64,000 bases of DNA from Schlesneria paludicola DSM 18645 (GCF_000255655.1 NZ_JH636435.1:2132658-2196657); one strand, 5' to 3'. Positions 54,887 to 63,087 are shown, numbered from the stretch's first letter. Notes: generated by a model not told the origin, from the letters alone. Made by a program: numbers and translations.

Positions 54887-55210
54887 ATGAAAGTGACCAC
54901 GCTGCTGCCGCTGATGGACAACCAGGGAGATCCCGTTCCCACAGAGAAAATCAAAACCATCCTGAAAAGCCTGGCAGTCCAGTTCAGCGGCTGTTCAACC
55001 GATGGAAAAGTGGATGGTCACTCGGTCGATGAAGGGATCGAGCATTCCGACATTTCGTTGCGCGTGACCGTGGTCTGCGCCAAGGAAAGACTCGACGAAC
55101 TTCGGCAGCGGATCGTTGAAGTGGGCCGCGAACTGAAGCAATCATCGATGTACTTTGAAGTCCGCGACTACGACGGAGTTCAGTTCCTCTCCACGCAACA
55201 GCCGCGTTGA
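54887..55210 (+). CDS. Small hypothetical protein with RVTVVC and YFEVRDYDGVQFL motifs
   Basis: The 107-residue protein starts at 54887 (GGAAG upstream). It has MKVTTLLPLMDNQGDPVP, GCSTDGKVDGHSVDEG, LRVTVVCAKERLDELRQRIV, VGRELKQSSMYFEVRDYDGV. The pattern of alpha and beta segments suggests a small compact cytoplasmic fold. Similar small proteins appear in many bacteria, but I do not know a function. It lies between the LEA-like gene and ligD, on the opposite strand. Confidence 0.65.
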   Translation: MKVTTLLPLMDNQGDPVPTEKIKTILKSLAVQFSGCSTDGKVDGHSVDEGIEHSDISLRVTVVCAKERLDELRQRIVEVGRELKQSSMYFEVRDYDGVQFLSTQQPR

Positions 55211-55380
55211 GGATTTTCGATCGCGGGCCGACTAAACGCTCGATTTTCTTTCTGCATCATCGTCTTCTGCGTTGTCGACCGTTGTCGTTGAAAAAACCAA
55301 TGCAGCGTGACGGACGTCGGTTGGCTTCCAGAAACTCACCCATCTGCCGCGGCTTCGCCCAAGACACGGCCGCACATCAT

Positions 55381-58125
55381 TTAAAGACCGAACGACTTCT
55401 TGGCCGCCGCCGTAATGGATTGGCGAACGGTGAAAAGTTCCTTCCAGGGATCCTGCAATAGTTCGGCGAATCGGTCGGCAATATTTCTCAAGTGGAATTG
55501 ATCAGAGCGGAGCTCATCGCTTAGCTCATCCCAATGAATCGGCGTAGCGACGGGTGCTCCTGCACGTGAGCGAGGTGAATAGCAGGCAATCGAGGTTGCG
55601 CCACGCTGGTTCCGCAGGTAGTCGATAAAAATCTTTCCCTTCCGCGCCGCTTTCGACATCTTTGACGTAAATCGATCCGGTGCTGCCGCCTCGATGGAAG
55701 TGGCCACGGCATGACAAAAGGTTTTGGCTTCATCCCAGCTGCTTCGCCGCTGGATCGGCACAACCAGATGCAAGCCATGTCCTCCAGTCGTGCGAACAAA
55801 ACTCTCCAGTCCCACGCCACGAAGAACCTCACGGAACTCTCTGGCACTCTCAACAACTGCAGACCAGTCCACATCTGCGGCCGGATCAAGATCGAAGACC
55901 AATCGATCGGGCCGCTCGATATCGTCAATCCGCGATCCCCACACGTGAAGTTCAAGCGCACCGGATTGGGCGAGCCACACCAGGCCGGCGAGATCGTTGA
56001 TCACCAAATAGTTGCTCGTTGAGGCCTGCTCCTTGACAGGTATTCGTTGCAGGAATGACGGCGTGCCGGGCCCGGGATGTTTCTGATAGAAGCATTCGCC
56101 TTGAAGACCCTCAGGACATCGCACCAGCACTGCCAATCGGTGCTCGACATGCGGCAACATCCAAGCGGCCGCGGAAACATAGTAGCGAGCCAGTTCCTGC
56201 TTGGTGATGCTTTCGTCGGCGAACAGAACCTTGTCGGGGTGAGTCAGTTGAACACCCGTTGAAGCAATCAGTTCATCGATGGCCCGATTGCGTTTGGAAG
56301 TCGAATCAACCATTGCGGCCACGCGCCCTCGATCATCGCTTGTCGTCGACATTGCCACCCCCTGAGTTGATCCCCGTGGCGAACGTGCGCCGTTTTTGGC
56401 TAAGTCTTCCATCATCTCTTCCACTGAAGTCACGGGATCGCGCACGACATCGTCTGCCGGTTTGTCATCTCGCAGCCCCCCAAACGCGGGATGCCGCAGA
56501 CGGCCATCGTCCGTCCAATTGCTGAACTCGACCTGCGCCACGAATTGAGGCCTTGTCCAATGAACGCCATCTGCCGATTCACGCCGCGAGGGAAAATCGG
56601 TGAAGGCGGATCGCGCCATGACGATCGGCTCCAGCCGTCGCAGAATCATGGCTGAGGCGTTGTCATCAAAACCCGTTCCGACTTTGCCCGCATAAATTAG
56701 CTTGTGGTCTGAGTTGTAATAGCCCAGGAGCAAGGCGCCGAACGACATCCGACCTCCGTTTGGATCGGTGTAACCCCCGATGACAAATTCTTCGCGTTGG
56801 AAACATTTCGACTTCAGCCAGTCGCGTGAGCGACCAGGTAGATAGGGGCGATCACGACGTTTGGAAATAATCCCTTCCAGGCCCATCTTCTTCGCATGCT
56901 CGAACAATTCGGGCCCCTCCCCGATCACATGGTCGCTCATGACGAACGGGGAATCCTTCGGGACGCGTTGCATGACTGCCTGCAACACGTCTTTGCGCGT
57001 TTCGAGCGGCAATCCTGTCAGATCAATTCCATTCAAGGATAAGAGATCGAACACGTAATACTTCAGAGATGCTTCTCGGCTGTTGCGGAAGGCATTTTGC
57101 AAGAGCTGGAAACGACTGATGCCTTGATCGTCAAGTGCGACCACCTCTCCGTCGAACACGGCGTTTTCAACCGGGAACCCTGCTGCGACGTCGGCAAGAG
57201 AGGGCAGTTTGCTGGTCCAGTCCTGCTGATTGCGACTGATGAACGTCGCGCGGCCGGCACGAATTTGACAGCACATGCGATAGCCATCGAATTTGATTTC
57301 ATTCAACCATTGATCGCTTTCTGGAGGACGATCGACCAACGTGGCGAGCTGAGGAGGGATCGCCGCCACGCGTGTCACTTGCTGTCCGCCAGTCTCGATC
57401 AAATGCTTGCTCGTGAGTGCGGACGCCCCCCTTGGCAGGCGATGCTTCGATTCACTGGCCGTGCCTTCCCGGGCCGACTGCCGCACGGGCTTCACCGACC
57501 GTTTGCGATTCGACACAGCCTTTCCAGCCGAGATTGTTTGGCCTGCCGGCAAGCGCGGCTTGGAATTGTGTGCGATCTCATCAAGGGTCCGATTCGTGAT
57601 CACACTTCGCGATTCGTCCTCAAGAATCGCATCCGTTTCCGACGCGAATTCGTCTCGATGTTTGATCAGGAACCAGGTCTTCTGCTCAGGATCTTTTGAT
57701 CCACCGCGGCGGACAAGACTCCATTGGCCCTGCAATTTCTCACCGTGAAGTTCGAATTTGAGCCGTCCATCATGATATGCCGCTTTCGGATCTCCATCGA
57801 GCGAGGCCCAGTCACCGCGATCCCAGAGCATGACGGTTCCGCCCCCATACTGGCCCTGGGGAATTATGCCTTCAAAACTTCCATATTCAACGGGATGGTC
57901 TTCCACCTGTACGGCCAATCGTTTGACGGCCGGATTGAGGCTGGGCCCCTTTGGTATAGCCCAACTCTTCAGGACACCGCCAAGCTGCAAACGAAAGTCG
58001 TAGTGTCGATGGCTGGCGGCATGAATCTGAACGATATAGAGCCAACCGGGTTTGTCTCGGATTTCACCGGCCGGCTCGTCGGTCGTGCGGAAATCACGCT
58101 TCTGTCGATACGGGATGAGACTCAT
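55381..58125 (-). CDS. ligD: ATP-dependent DNA ligase D (phosphoesterase-ligase-polymerase)
   Basis: LigD seals double-strand breaks in bacterial non-homologous end joining with Ku. The 914-residue protein starts at 58125 (GGAGGG upstream). Order is phosphoesterase, ligase, polymerase, as in Pseudomonas LigD. The 3'-phosphoesterase (residues about 25-190) has HYDFRLQLGGVLKSWAIPKG and VEDHPVEYGSFEGIIPQGQY. The ligase (about 270-560) has the nucleotidyl-Lys motif EIKFDGYR and VFDGEVVALDD. The polymerase (about 610-890) has the metal-binding pair in VFDLDPAADVDWS and HGLHLVVPI. A linker with RKRSVKPVRQ lies between the first two. No ku gene is present in the window. Confidence 0.94.
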   Translation of the reverse strand: MSLIPYRQKRDFRTTDEPAGEIRDKPGWLYIVQIHAASHRHYDFRLQLGGVLKSWAIPKGPSLNPAVKRLAVQVEDHPVEYGSFEGIIPQGQYGGGTVMLWDRGDWASLDGDPKAAYHDGRLKFELHGEKLQGQWSLVRRGGSKDPEQKTWFLIKHRDEFASETDAILEDESRSVITNRTLDEIAHNSKPRLPAGQTISAGKAVSNRKRSVKPVRQSAREGTASESKHRLPRGASALTSKHLIETGGQQVTRVAAIPPQLATLVDRPPESDQWLNEIKFDGYRMCCQIRAGRATFISRNQQDWTSKLPSLADVAAGFPVENAVFDGEVVALDDQGISRFQLLQNAFRNSREASLKYYVFDLLSLNGIDLTGLPLETRKDVLQAVMQRVPKDSPFVMSDHVIGEGPELFEHAKKMGLEGIISKRRDRPYLPGRSRDWLKSKCFQREEFVIGGYTDPNGGRMSFGALLLGYYNSDHKLIYAGKVGTGFDDNASAMILRRLEPIVMARSAFTDFPSRRESADGVHWTRPQFVAQVEFSNWTDDGRLRHPAFGGLRDDKPADDVVRDPVTSVEEMMEDLAKNGARSPRGSTQGVAMSTTSDDRGRVAAMVDSTSKRNRAIDELIASTGVQLTHPDKVLFADESITKQELARYYVSAAAWMLPHVEHRLAVLVRCPEGLQGECFYQKHPGPGTPSFLQRIPVKEQASTSNYLVINDLAGLVWLAQSGALELHVWGSRIDDIERPDRLVFDLDPAADVDWSAVVESAREFREVLRGVGLESFVRTTGGHGLHLVVPIQRRSSWDEAKTFCHAVATSIEAAAPDRFTSKMSKAARKGKIFIDYLRNQRGATSIACYSPRSRAGAPVATPIHWDELSDELRSDQFHLRNIADRFAELLQDPWKELFTVRQSITAAAKKSFGL

Positions 58126-58215
58126 CGTTCGATTCCCTCCAAGAACCACCAATTCTCAAACCGATACGAATTCGCATTTCACAGAGATTTTGAGAAGTGT
58201 CCGGGAGCTTGCGAT

Positions 58216-58251
58216 TTCCTTGTTGCCAAGCTCCGGCTTGGCAACAAGGAA
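58216..58251. repeat. Palindrome of the GTTGCCAAGC family upstream of ligD
   Basis: Perfect 16-base arms TTCCTTGTTGCCAAGC (58216-58231) and their reverse complement (58236-58251) surround a four-base loop. It lies in the spacer between the stop of the Spy-like gene and the start of ligD, both leftward, and resembles the palindromes at 1.1-1.3, 18.5-18.7 and 31.0-31.3 kb. Confidence 0.8.
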
Positions 58252-58307
58252 CGAATTGAATTGGACGATTGTCGACACCACATGAGATCGGTGACCGATC
58301 ATCTCGG

Positions 58308-59069
58308 TTATTTAAGAACCGGTTTCGCCGTCGTCACACCGTTATCGAAATAGACGTTGGCAGGAATCTCAAATCGGTTCCCCGCGATCTCACGCCACTG
58401 TTCCTCCTGTTGTGGTGTGAGAATCTTCTTTAGCCCTTCCGAATACTCTGAACGTGATTCATTGAAACGTTTGAGGACCACATCCGGGTCACTGACATAG
58501 TCGCGGTTGTACCGCCCCATTTGACGGTTCCACTGGCGTCCTGCTTCGCGAATGCTCTGCCGCTGAGTCTCACTCAGATTCAGTTTCTGCTGCACATCGG
58601 GATCATAGAAGGCTCCGTAGCCACGATACTGATAGTACATTTGATTGTATTTCTGTCGAGCGGCCTCATCCGCCAACACCGATCTGGCGGAATTTGAAAA
58701 TGAATCATGAAAGGAGTTGTTCAACTGCTCCAATCGATCCTCGCGTTGTTGACTGTCCAATGTCTTGTCATTGCGAATCTGATTGATTCGAGCGTTGTAG
58801 CGATTCCAATTCGTCACGTAGGCCTGGTTCAGTTGATCATACTGAGCGTCATTCATTTGAAGCTGCTGGCGGATACTGGGCTCATTGAACCATGGCGTCT
58901 GATAGATTCCGCTGTAGGTGTCCATCGCAGCACCCGCGGCGGGATTCGTTTGATCAATTTGAGTTGGATTCGTCTGTAGTTGCTGTGCGAGTGCCATCTG
59001 AGCGACGACTCCTGTCAACACGGCGAAAAGTCCGACATTGCGGATGCTGCGAAACAGATTCGTTTTCAT
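58308..59069 (-). CDS. Spy/CpxP-like periplasmic protein
   Basis: The 253-residue protein starts at 59069 (GGGGAGGA upstream). A signal peptide (NVGLFAVLTGVVAQMALAQQ) is followed by helical, Gln- and Tyr-rich sequence with repeated LxxQ-type motifs: IRQQLQMNDAQYDQLNQAYV, LNLSETQRQSIREAGRQWNR, LKKILTPQQEEQWREIAGNR. This suits Spy/CpxP/LTXXQ-type periplasmic chaperones, though the match is by composition. It is preceded by a strong sigma-54-like element and followed by ligD on the same strand. It may bind misfolded envelope proteins. Confidence 0.72.
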   Translation of the reverse strand: MKTNLFRSIRNVGLFAVLTGVVAQMALAQQLQTNPTQIDQTNPAAGAAMDTYSGIYQTPWFNEPSIRQQLQMNDAQYDQLNQAYVTNWNRYNARINQIRNDKTLDSQQREDRLEQLNNSFHDSFSNSARSVLADEAARQKYNQMYYQYRGYGAFYDPDVQQKLNLSETQRQSIREAGRQWNRQMGRYNRDYVSDPDVVLKRFNESRSEYSEGLKKILTPQQEEQWREIAGNRFEIPANVYFDNGVTTAKPVLK

Positions 59070-59386
59070 TTCCCCATCCTCCCCATGATTTGATCTCTCT
59101 GGGCTTCCACAATGCGTGAGGCCGCGACAAGTCGTGATCCGCAACTGATGTGCCGACAGGGGGAACGCAGTGTGCGTCCTGCCGCGGCAGATTCGCGAGG
59201 ACGACGCCTCATCCACCGAAGTCCGCTTGGTAGTGAGACGTCTCTCGCACAGACGGATTGCGATCAGGAGTTGCATGCATTCATTTCGAAGCCGATCCTC
59301 AAGCGCCGTAAAACGAAGAAAGCCCGACAGGAAAGATCAAAAGATCAGTTCCGGCAGGCTCAAACCGTCGTCGACGAAAAAATGAA
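59070..59386. other. Spacer with sigma-54-like element
   Basis: This spacer holds the leader and candidate promoter (59141-59155) of the Spy-like gene, and the 3' flank of the leftward 50-residue gene. Crossing frames have no binding sites. Confidence 0.45.
59141..59155 (-). promoter_or_regulatory. Candidate sigma-54 promoter of the Spy-like gene
   Basis: Minus-strand reading gives CGGCACATCAGTTGC. The GGCAC and TTGC cores are perfect and separated by five bases (GG and GC ten apart). It lies 72-86 bases before the ATG at 59069. Confidence 0.6.
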
Positions 59387-59539
59387 TCAGTGGTGATGCT
59401 TGAAGTACTGGACCGCTCGCTCGTGCTGTTCTGCTTCTGACCGCGTTGCAAAAGTTCCCAGGTTTCGACGTTTTCCCGTTTTGGGATCTGTCTTTTTCGA
59501 ATAAAGCCGATACTGTCCCGTTCTCAACTTTCGGATCAT
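59387..59539 (-). CDS. 50-residue basic protein of unknown function
   Basis: The small protein starts at 59539, after an excellent AGGAGGT. It is basic with Lys/Arg-rich stretches: MIRKLRTGQYRLYSKKTDPK, GKRRNLGTFATRSEAEQHER, AVQYFKHHH. The sequence is well folded-looking, with a short beta hairpin then a helix, like a tiny nucleic-acid-binding domain; similar 50-residue proteins occur in soil bacteria. It follows the YflT-like gene by 49 bases on the same strand, so it is probably in the same transcript and under the same promoter. Confidence 0.7.
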   Translation of the reverse strand: MIRKLRTGQYRLYSKKTDPKTGKRRNLGTFATRSEAEQHERAVQYFKHHH

Positions 59540-59588
59540 CGTGACCTCCTGTGGGAAGAGCGAATCACCACGATGCATTTGAACGTCG

Positions 59589-60041
59589 TCAGATCGCCGC
59601 GATCAAATGAGGACGTTCGAAGCGACACAATACGGAATGCGCGATGTCGGCGCGCGTTCCAGCCTTCACGACCAGAACCGTTCGCCCCGATTTGAACTCC
59701 TGTTCGCAGTGTTCGGCATCCTCATGGGGAATCCCCAAACTGACCATCGCGCCGGCGGCACCAATTGTGACCGTGCTCCAGAACAAGACACTCAAGATCC
59801 CCACGGCGGTCGACGGGCCAATTCCAGGAGCAAGCCCATCCAGAGCGGGAAGGCCGCTCATGGACCCGATCGTTCGTGACGGACCGCTTGCCAGTCCGTC
59901 GACTTTGCGGTCGAGATCCCGACGAATCAGTCCGATTTGGGCTCCGGAAAAGCCAACCGCTCGCAATTCCGAAATCGCCTTCTGAGCGGCGGCGTCATTG
60001 TCGAAAAATTGAATCAATGTTCTGCTGTCCGAAGCATTCAT
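59589..60041 (-). CDS. YflT/GSP-17M-like general stress protein
   Basis: The 150-residue protein starts at 60041 (AGGGAA upstream). It has an N-terminal alpha/beta part with DNDAAAQKAISELRAVGFSG and GLIRRDLDR, a Gly-rich middle with one hydrophobic segment (VGILSVLFWSTVTIGAAGAM), and the C-terminal signature GIPHEDAEHCEQEFKSGRTV. Such a layout matches heat-induced stress protein YflT-type domains (general stress protein 17M). It starts a two-gene unit with the 50-residue gene and carries a sigma-54-like element upstream. Confidence 0.78.
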   Translation of the reverse strand: MNASDSRTLIQFFDNDAAAQKAISELRAVGFSGAQIGLIRRDLDRKVDGLASGPSRTIGSMSGLPALDGLAPGIGPSTAVGILSVLFWSTVTIGAAGAMVSLGIPHEDAEHCEQEFKSGRTVLVVKAGTRADIAHSVLCRFERPHLIAAI

Positions 60042-60108
60042 AACCGTTCCCTGCTATCGAATCAGGCGCTAAGACCGCCATAGGTGTTGTCACTCACCAG
60101 GCAACGCA

Positions 60109-60123
60109 GCAACAGCCGTACCG
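60109..60123 (-). promoter_or_regulatory. Candidate sigma-54 promoter of the YflT-like gene
   Basis: Minus-strand reading gives CGGTACGGCTGTTGC followed by T. It matches TGGCACGNNNNTTGCT at all but two positions and keeps the ten-base GG to GC spacing. It lies 68-82 bases before the ATG. Confidence 0.55.
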
Positions 60124-60453
60124 ACCGGTGCTCAACTTCGGACAACCGAGAAAATGCGGGGTTTACGTTAGCCTGAGAGAAGCGAGGGATACCGAGACTT
60201 CCCCGCCTCACATCAACCGCGCGTGATCTTTTGCAATATTGGTCGGTAAACCGCCACTTTGACGTCTTTTCACCCGAACGCCGCCGCGTGGATGCCACCC
60301 CGTACGCACAGGGATGCCTGAACACAACTGCGCCATATCTCATTACGATTTCTTGAGTTAAATCGCACCGTGTTCCGGTATCAGCATGCGGGTCACCCGC
60401 AACAAGACGGCTTCTTCAGCATTTAGACAGGCTTTGCGAGTCCGCAGAACTGA

Positions 60454-60468
60454 CGGCACGTGAAGTGC
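60454..60468 (+). promoter_or_regulatory. Possible sigma-54 promoter for poxB
   Basis: The plus-strand sequence CGGCACGTGAAGTGC keeps GGCACG and the ten-base GG to GC spacing, with G for T in TTGC. It is 213-227 bases before the poxB ATG, farther than the others, and the same bases form the palindrome GGCAC-GTGAA-GTGCC, so chance or another function is possible. Confidence 0.3.
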
Positions 60469-60680
60469 CTCGTCGGTCACGATATCGATTCTCAATTCGC
60501 ACCTCGTCTTCACCTTATGCGTCATCGCGATTCGTGTGATGACGCATTCTTGAGAACCTCAGGTCGGACCGTAGGAACGAGCCGCGGTGCCTAAATCTGT
60601 CGCAGAGAATTTCCAAGTTTCCGCCGCAAGGACCGCTGAAACCGATCACCCCCAATCGCAACCTTCGCAGGGAATGATTC

Positions 60681-62402
60681 ATGTCTCAAACGGTGGCTGA
60701 TGAGATCGTCGCAACACTTTCCAAGGCGGGTGTCCAACGGATTTATGGGATCGTGGGCGACAGCCTGAATCCCGTCACCGCTGCCCTGAGCCGTCAGAAG
60801 GAAATCGACTGGATTCATGTGCGTCACGAAGAAGCCGCCGCATTCGCCGCAGGGGCTGAGGCGCAACTCACAGGAAACCTGACCGTCTGTGCGGGAAGCT
60901 GCGGGCCCGGAAACCTGCACCTGATCAACGGCCTGTTCGACGCGCATCGCAGCATGGCCCCGGTCCTTGCCATTGCCTCGCATATCCCCACCACGGAAAT
61001 CGGTACAGGCTACTTTCAAGAAACACACCCGGACCAGTTGTTTCGAGAATGCAGCCACTACTGCGAGCTGGTCACAAACCCCCGTCAACTGACACGTGTG
61101 TTGCAATCGGCAATCCAGCATGCGATCAGCCAGCGCGGGGTATCCGTGATTGTCCTTCCAGGCGACGTGGCTGGAATGGCAGCGGTTTCATCTCCGCTCG
61201 CCCACAACGTGGCTCTGGCTCCATCGATTGTACGGCCCATTGATGCCGAACTGGTTCAACTTGCCAATATCGTCAATTCCGCTCCCAAAATCACGTTGTT
61301 TTGTGGAAGCGGTTGTGCGGACGCCCACGATGAAGTCCTGGCACTTGCGGAAATGCTCAAAGCTCCAGTGGGTTATGCATTTCGCGGCAAGGAATGGATT
61401 GAGTTTGACAATCCCTTTGCCGTCGGAATGAGCGGGCTGCTGGGGTGGGGCGCGGCGTACGAGGCCATGCATGGCTGCGACGCGTTGCTCCTGCTGGGAA
61501 CCGATTTTCCCTATGAGAACTTCATACCGACGAAGTCTAAGATCATTCAGATTGACCTGCGGGCGGAGCGTCTGGGACGCCGCTCGCGACTGGATCTTGG
61601 TCTTTGTGGCGACATCCGCGAAACAATCAAGGCTCTGCTACCACTTCTGACGGCGAAATCCGATCGAACGTTTCTCGACGGGATGCTGGAAAAACACCGC
61701 TACGCCGCTGAAAAGATTCGCAAAAATCTGGACAACGTCCAGACGCGACGGCCGATTCATCCCGGCTTTGTCGCCGCGACGGTGGACGAGCTTGCCGGGC
61801 CCGATGCGATCTTCGCGGCCGACACGGGGATGTCCTGTGTCTGGGCCGCACGATACCTGAGCGCCGGAAAGAACCGCCGACTGTTGGGCTCGTTCACGCA
61901 CGGGTCAATGGCCAACGCACTACCTCAAGCGATCGGCGCACAGGCGACGTATCCTGATCGCACCGTGATCACATTTTCTGGCGATGGCGGATTTGCGATG
62001 CTCATGGGTGAAATTCTGACGCTGGCGCAGCACGATCTTCCCGTCAAGATCGTGCTCTTCAACAATTCCTCTCTGGGAATGGTTCATCTTGAAATGGAGG
62101 TCGCCGGCCTGGCGCCGTTTGGCTGTCATCTTAAAAATCCCAACTTCGCCGCGCTCGCGCAAGCGATGGGAATGTTTGGGGTTCGCGTCGAAGATCCCTC
62201 AGAATTGCGATCTGCTCTCCAGCAGGCATTTGTCCATCGCGGCCCGGCGTTAGTGGACATTGTGACTGACCCAAATGTGCTGGCGATGCCTCCGCGCGCC
62301 ACAGTCCAGCAGGCCATGGGGTTTGCGTTGGCGATGACCAAAGTGGCATTTTCGGGCGACGTCCATGAAGTGATGGACACCGTCGCAGCGAACTGGAAAT
62401 AG
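60681..62402 (+). CDS. poxB: Pyruvate oxidase / pyruvate dehydrogenase (quinone), PoxB-like
   Basis: The 573-residue thiamine-diphosphate and FAD enzyme oxidatively decarboxylates pyruvate to acetate with electrons to quinone. The catalytic Glu is in RHEEAAAFAAGA near residue 51. Other family marks are RIYGIVGDSLNP, CAGSCGPGNLHLINGLFDAH, THGSMANALPQAIGAQATYP, and the diphosphate-binding GDGGFAMLMGE through NNSSLGMVHLEME. The C-terminal tail is short, so membrane activation as in E. coli PoxB is uncertain. E. coli PoxB is a stationary-phase enzyme, which fits the surrounding stress-type genes. Confidence 0.93.
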   Translation: MSQTVADEIVATLSKAGVQRIYGIVGDSLNPVTAALSRQKEIDWIHVRHEEAAAFAAGAEAQLTGNLTVCAGSCGPGNLHLINGLFDAHRSMAPVLAIASHIPTTEIGTGYFQETHPDQLFRECSHYCELVTNPRQLTRVLQSAIQHAISQRGVSVIVLPGDVAGMAAVSSPLAHNVALAPSIVRPIDAELVQLANIVNSAPKITLFCGSGCADAHDEVLALAEMLKAPVGYAFRGKEWIEFDNPFAVGMSGLLGWGAAYEAMHGCDALLLLGTDFPYENFIPTKSKIIQIDLRAERLGRRSRLDLGLCGDIRETIKALLPLLTAKSDRTFLDGMLEKHRYAAEKIRKNLDNVQTRRPIHPGFVAATVDELAGPDAIFAADTGMSCVWAARYLSAGKNRRLLGSFTHGSMANALPQAIGAQATYPDRTVITFSGDGGFAMLMGEILTLAQHDLPVKIVLFNNSSLGMVHLEMEVAGLAPFGCHLKNPNFAALAQAMGMFGVRVEDPSELRSALQQAFVHRGPALVDIVTDPNVLAMPPRATVQQAMGFALAMTKVAFSGDVHEVMDTVAANWK

Positions 62403-62416
62403 CCGCCTTCGCATAC

Positions 62417-62507
62417 TTTTGCGATCGCGTGGCGATCGCAAAAGCGAAATTGACGTGTCGACGAAATCGCACGGAGCAGGTTGGCGAACCGTCAACGACG
62501 GTTCGCC
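62417..62507. repeat. Two hairpins after poxB, the first with GCGATCGC octamers
   Basis: The first hairpin, 62417-62443, has 11-base arms TTTTGCGATCG / CGATCGCAAAA and a five-base loop; the unit contains two GCGATCGC octamers. The second, 62483-62507, has ten-base arms GGCGAACCGT / ACGGTTCGCC and a five-base loop. They lie between convergent poxB and the leftward small gene at 62587-62805. The first lacks a T-tract after the stem, so it is an RNA-stem or boundary candidate and not a classic terminator. Confidence 0.7.
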
Positions 62508-62586
62508 CATGCGGGTCGATACCGGAAGCGGGTCGCCCGTCTCGGCGAGAAAGAAACGCCGCAACTTGCGTCTTCACCGATGACGA

Positions 62587-62805
62587 TCATTTGGCATTCG
62601 TTCGCCGGTCATCTCGATCCGGAACCGCTCCAGGCACGAACCCTTTCGATTTCCCTCCCCTCGCAATGGCTTTACCCGTGGCGATTCGTTCCCCCCGTTC
62701 AACCGCAGGTTCATTTTCCGGTGTTTTTCTTTCTTGTTCGGCCTCGTCCTTCAATCGTTCAGAGCCGGGGTCGCAGTCGCTGTGATCTTCTGATCGTGAC
62801 TTCAT
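62587..62805 (-). CDS. Small charged hypothetical protein
   Basis: The 72-residue protein starts at 62805 with a very strong CAGGAGG eight bases before the ATG. It is highly charged and lacks hydrophobic runs: MKSRSEDHSDCDPGSERLKD, EAEQERKTPENEPAVERGER, GKAIARGGKSKGFVPGAVPD. It may be an intrinsically disordered stress-type protein. A sigma-54-like element 77-91 bases upstream supports that it is expressed. No family is recognised. Confidence 0.55.
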   Translation of the reverse strand: MKSRSEDHSDCDPGSERLKDEAEQERKTPENEPAVERGERIATGKAIARGGKSKGFVPGAVPDRDDRRTNAK

Positions 62806-62871
62806 GATGTCGCCTCCTGACGATAATCAAGTTCGTTTCAACGCATCCCGTTCTATGCGGGAGCCTCACTT

Positions 62872-63087
62872 ATGTGGTGGAGCAACCTCGATGCCGTACA
62901 GAGCCAGAAGTTTGCGATGGAATTGGATCACGGCCTGCGGGCCAGCGAGCCTTTCCAACGAATCTCCTTTTGTGGCTTCACGTTTCGTTCGAGTCTTGAT
63001 CGAATCGGCGACTTCTGCGACAACCCAATCGTCCAGGCCATCGCGGCACCCTCAGTTGGTTTCTTTCAGGACTTTCTGCGTGCGTGA
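62872..63087 (+). CDS. Possible small hypothetical protein (71 residues)
   Basis: The frame begins at 62872 with GGGAG eight bases upstream and reads MWWSNLDAVQSQKFAMELDH, GLRASEPFQRISFCGFTFRS, then RIGDFCDNPIVQAIAAPSVG. Its hydrophobic and charged pattern looks protein-like, but it overlaps the candidate promoter of the leftward small gene and no family is known. It is uncertain. Confidence 0.4.
   Translation: MWWSNLDAVQSQKFAMELDHGLRASEPFQRISFCGFTFRSSLDRIGDFCDNPIVQAIAAPSVGFFQDFLRA
62882..62896 (-). promoter_or_regulatory. Candidate sigma-54 promoter of the gene at 62587-62805
   Basis: Minus-strand reading gives CGGCATCGAGGTTGC followed by T. GGCA and TTGCT are intact and GG and GC are ten bases apart. 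It lies 77-91 bases before the ATG. Confidence 0.5.

Larger units (their letters stand above)
60042..60680. other. Divergent intergenic region with two candidate sigma-54 elements
   Basis: The 639 bases separate the leftward YflT-like gene and rightward poxB. They hold candidate -24/-12 elements at 60109-60123 (leftward) and 60454-60468 (rightward). A 93-codon frame at 60062-60343 overlaps this region but lacks a binding site and is not called. Confidence 0.45.

Noticed and set aside
60109-60123. A second possible -24/-12 match near 60068-60083 (TGGCGGTCTTAGCGC)
   Set aside because: It keeps the GG to GC spacing but fails in the GGCAC and TTGC cores; the site at 60109-60123 is better.
60062-60343. 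93-codon minus-strand frame upstream of the YflT-like gene
   Set aside because: No binding site; crosses the candidate promoter and has no protein-like pattern.
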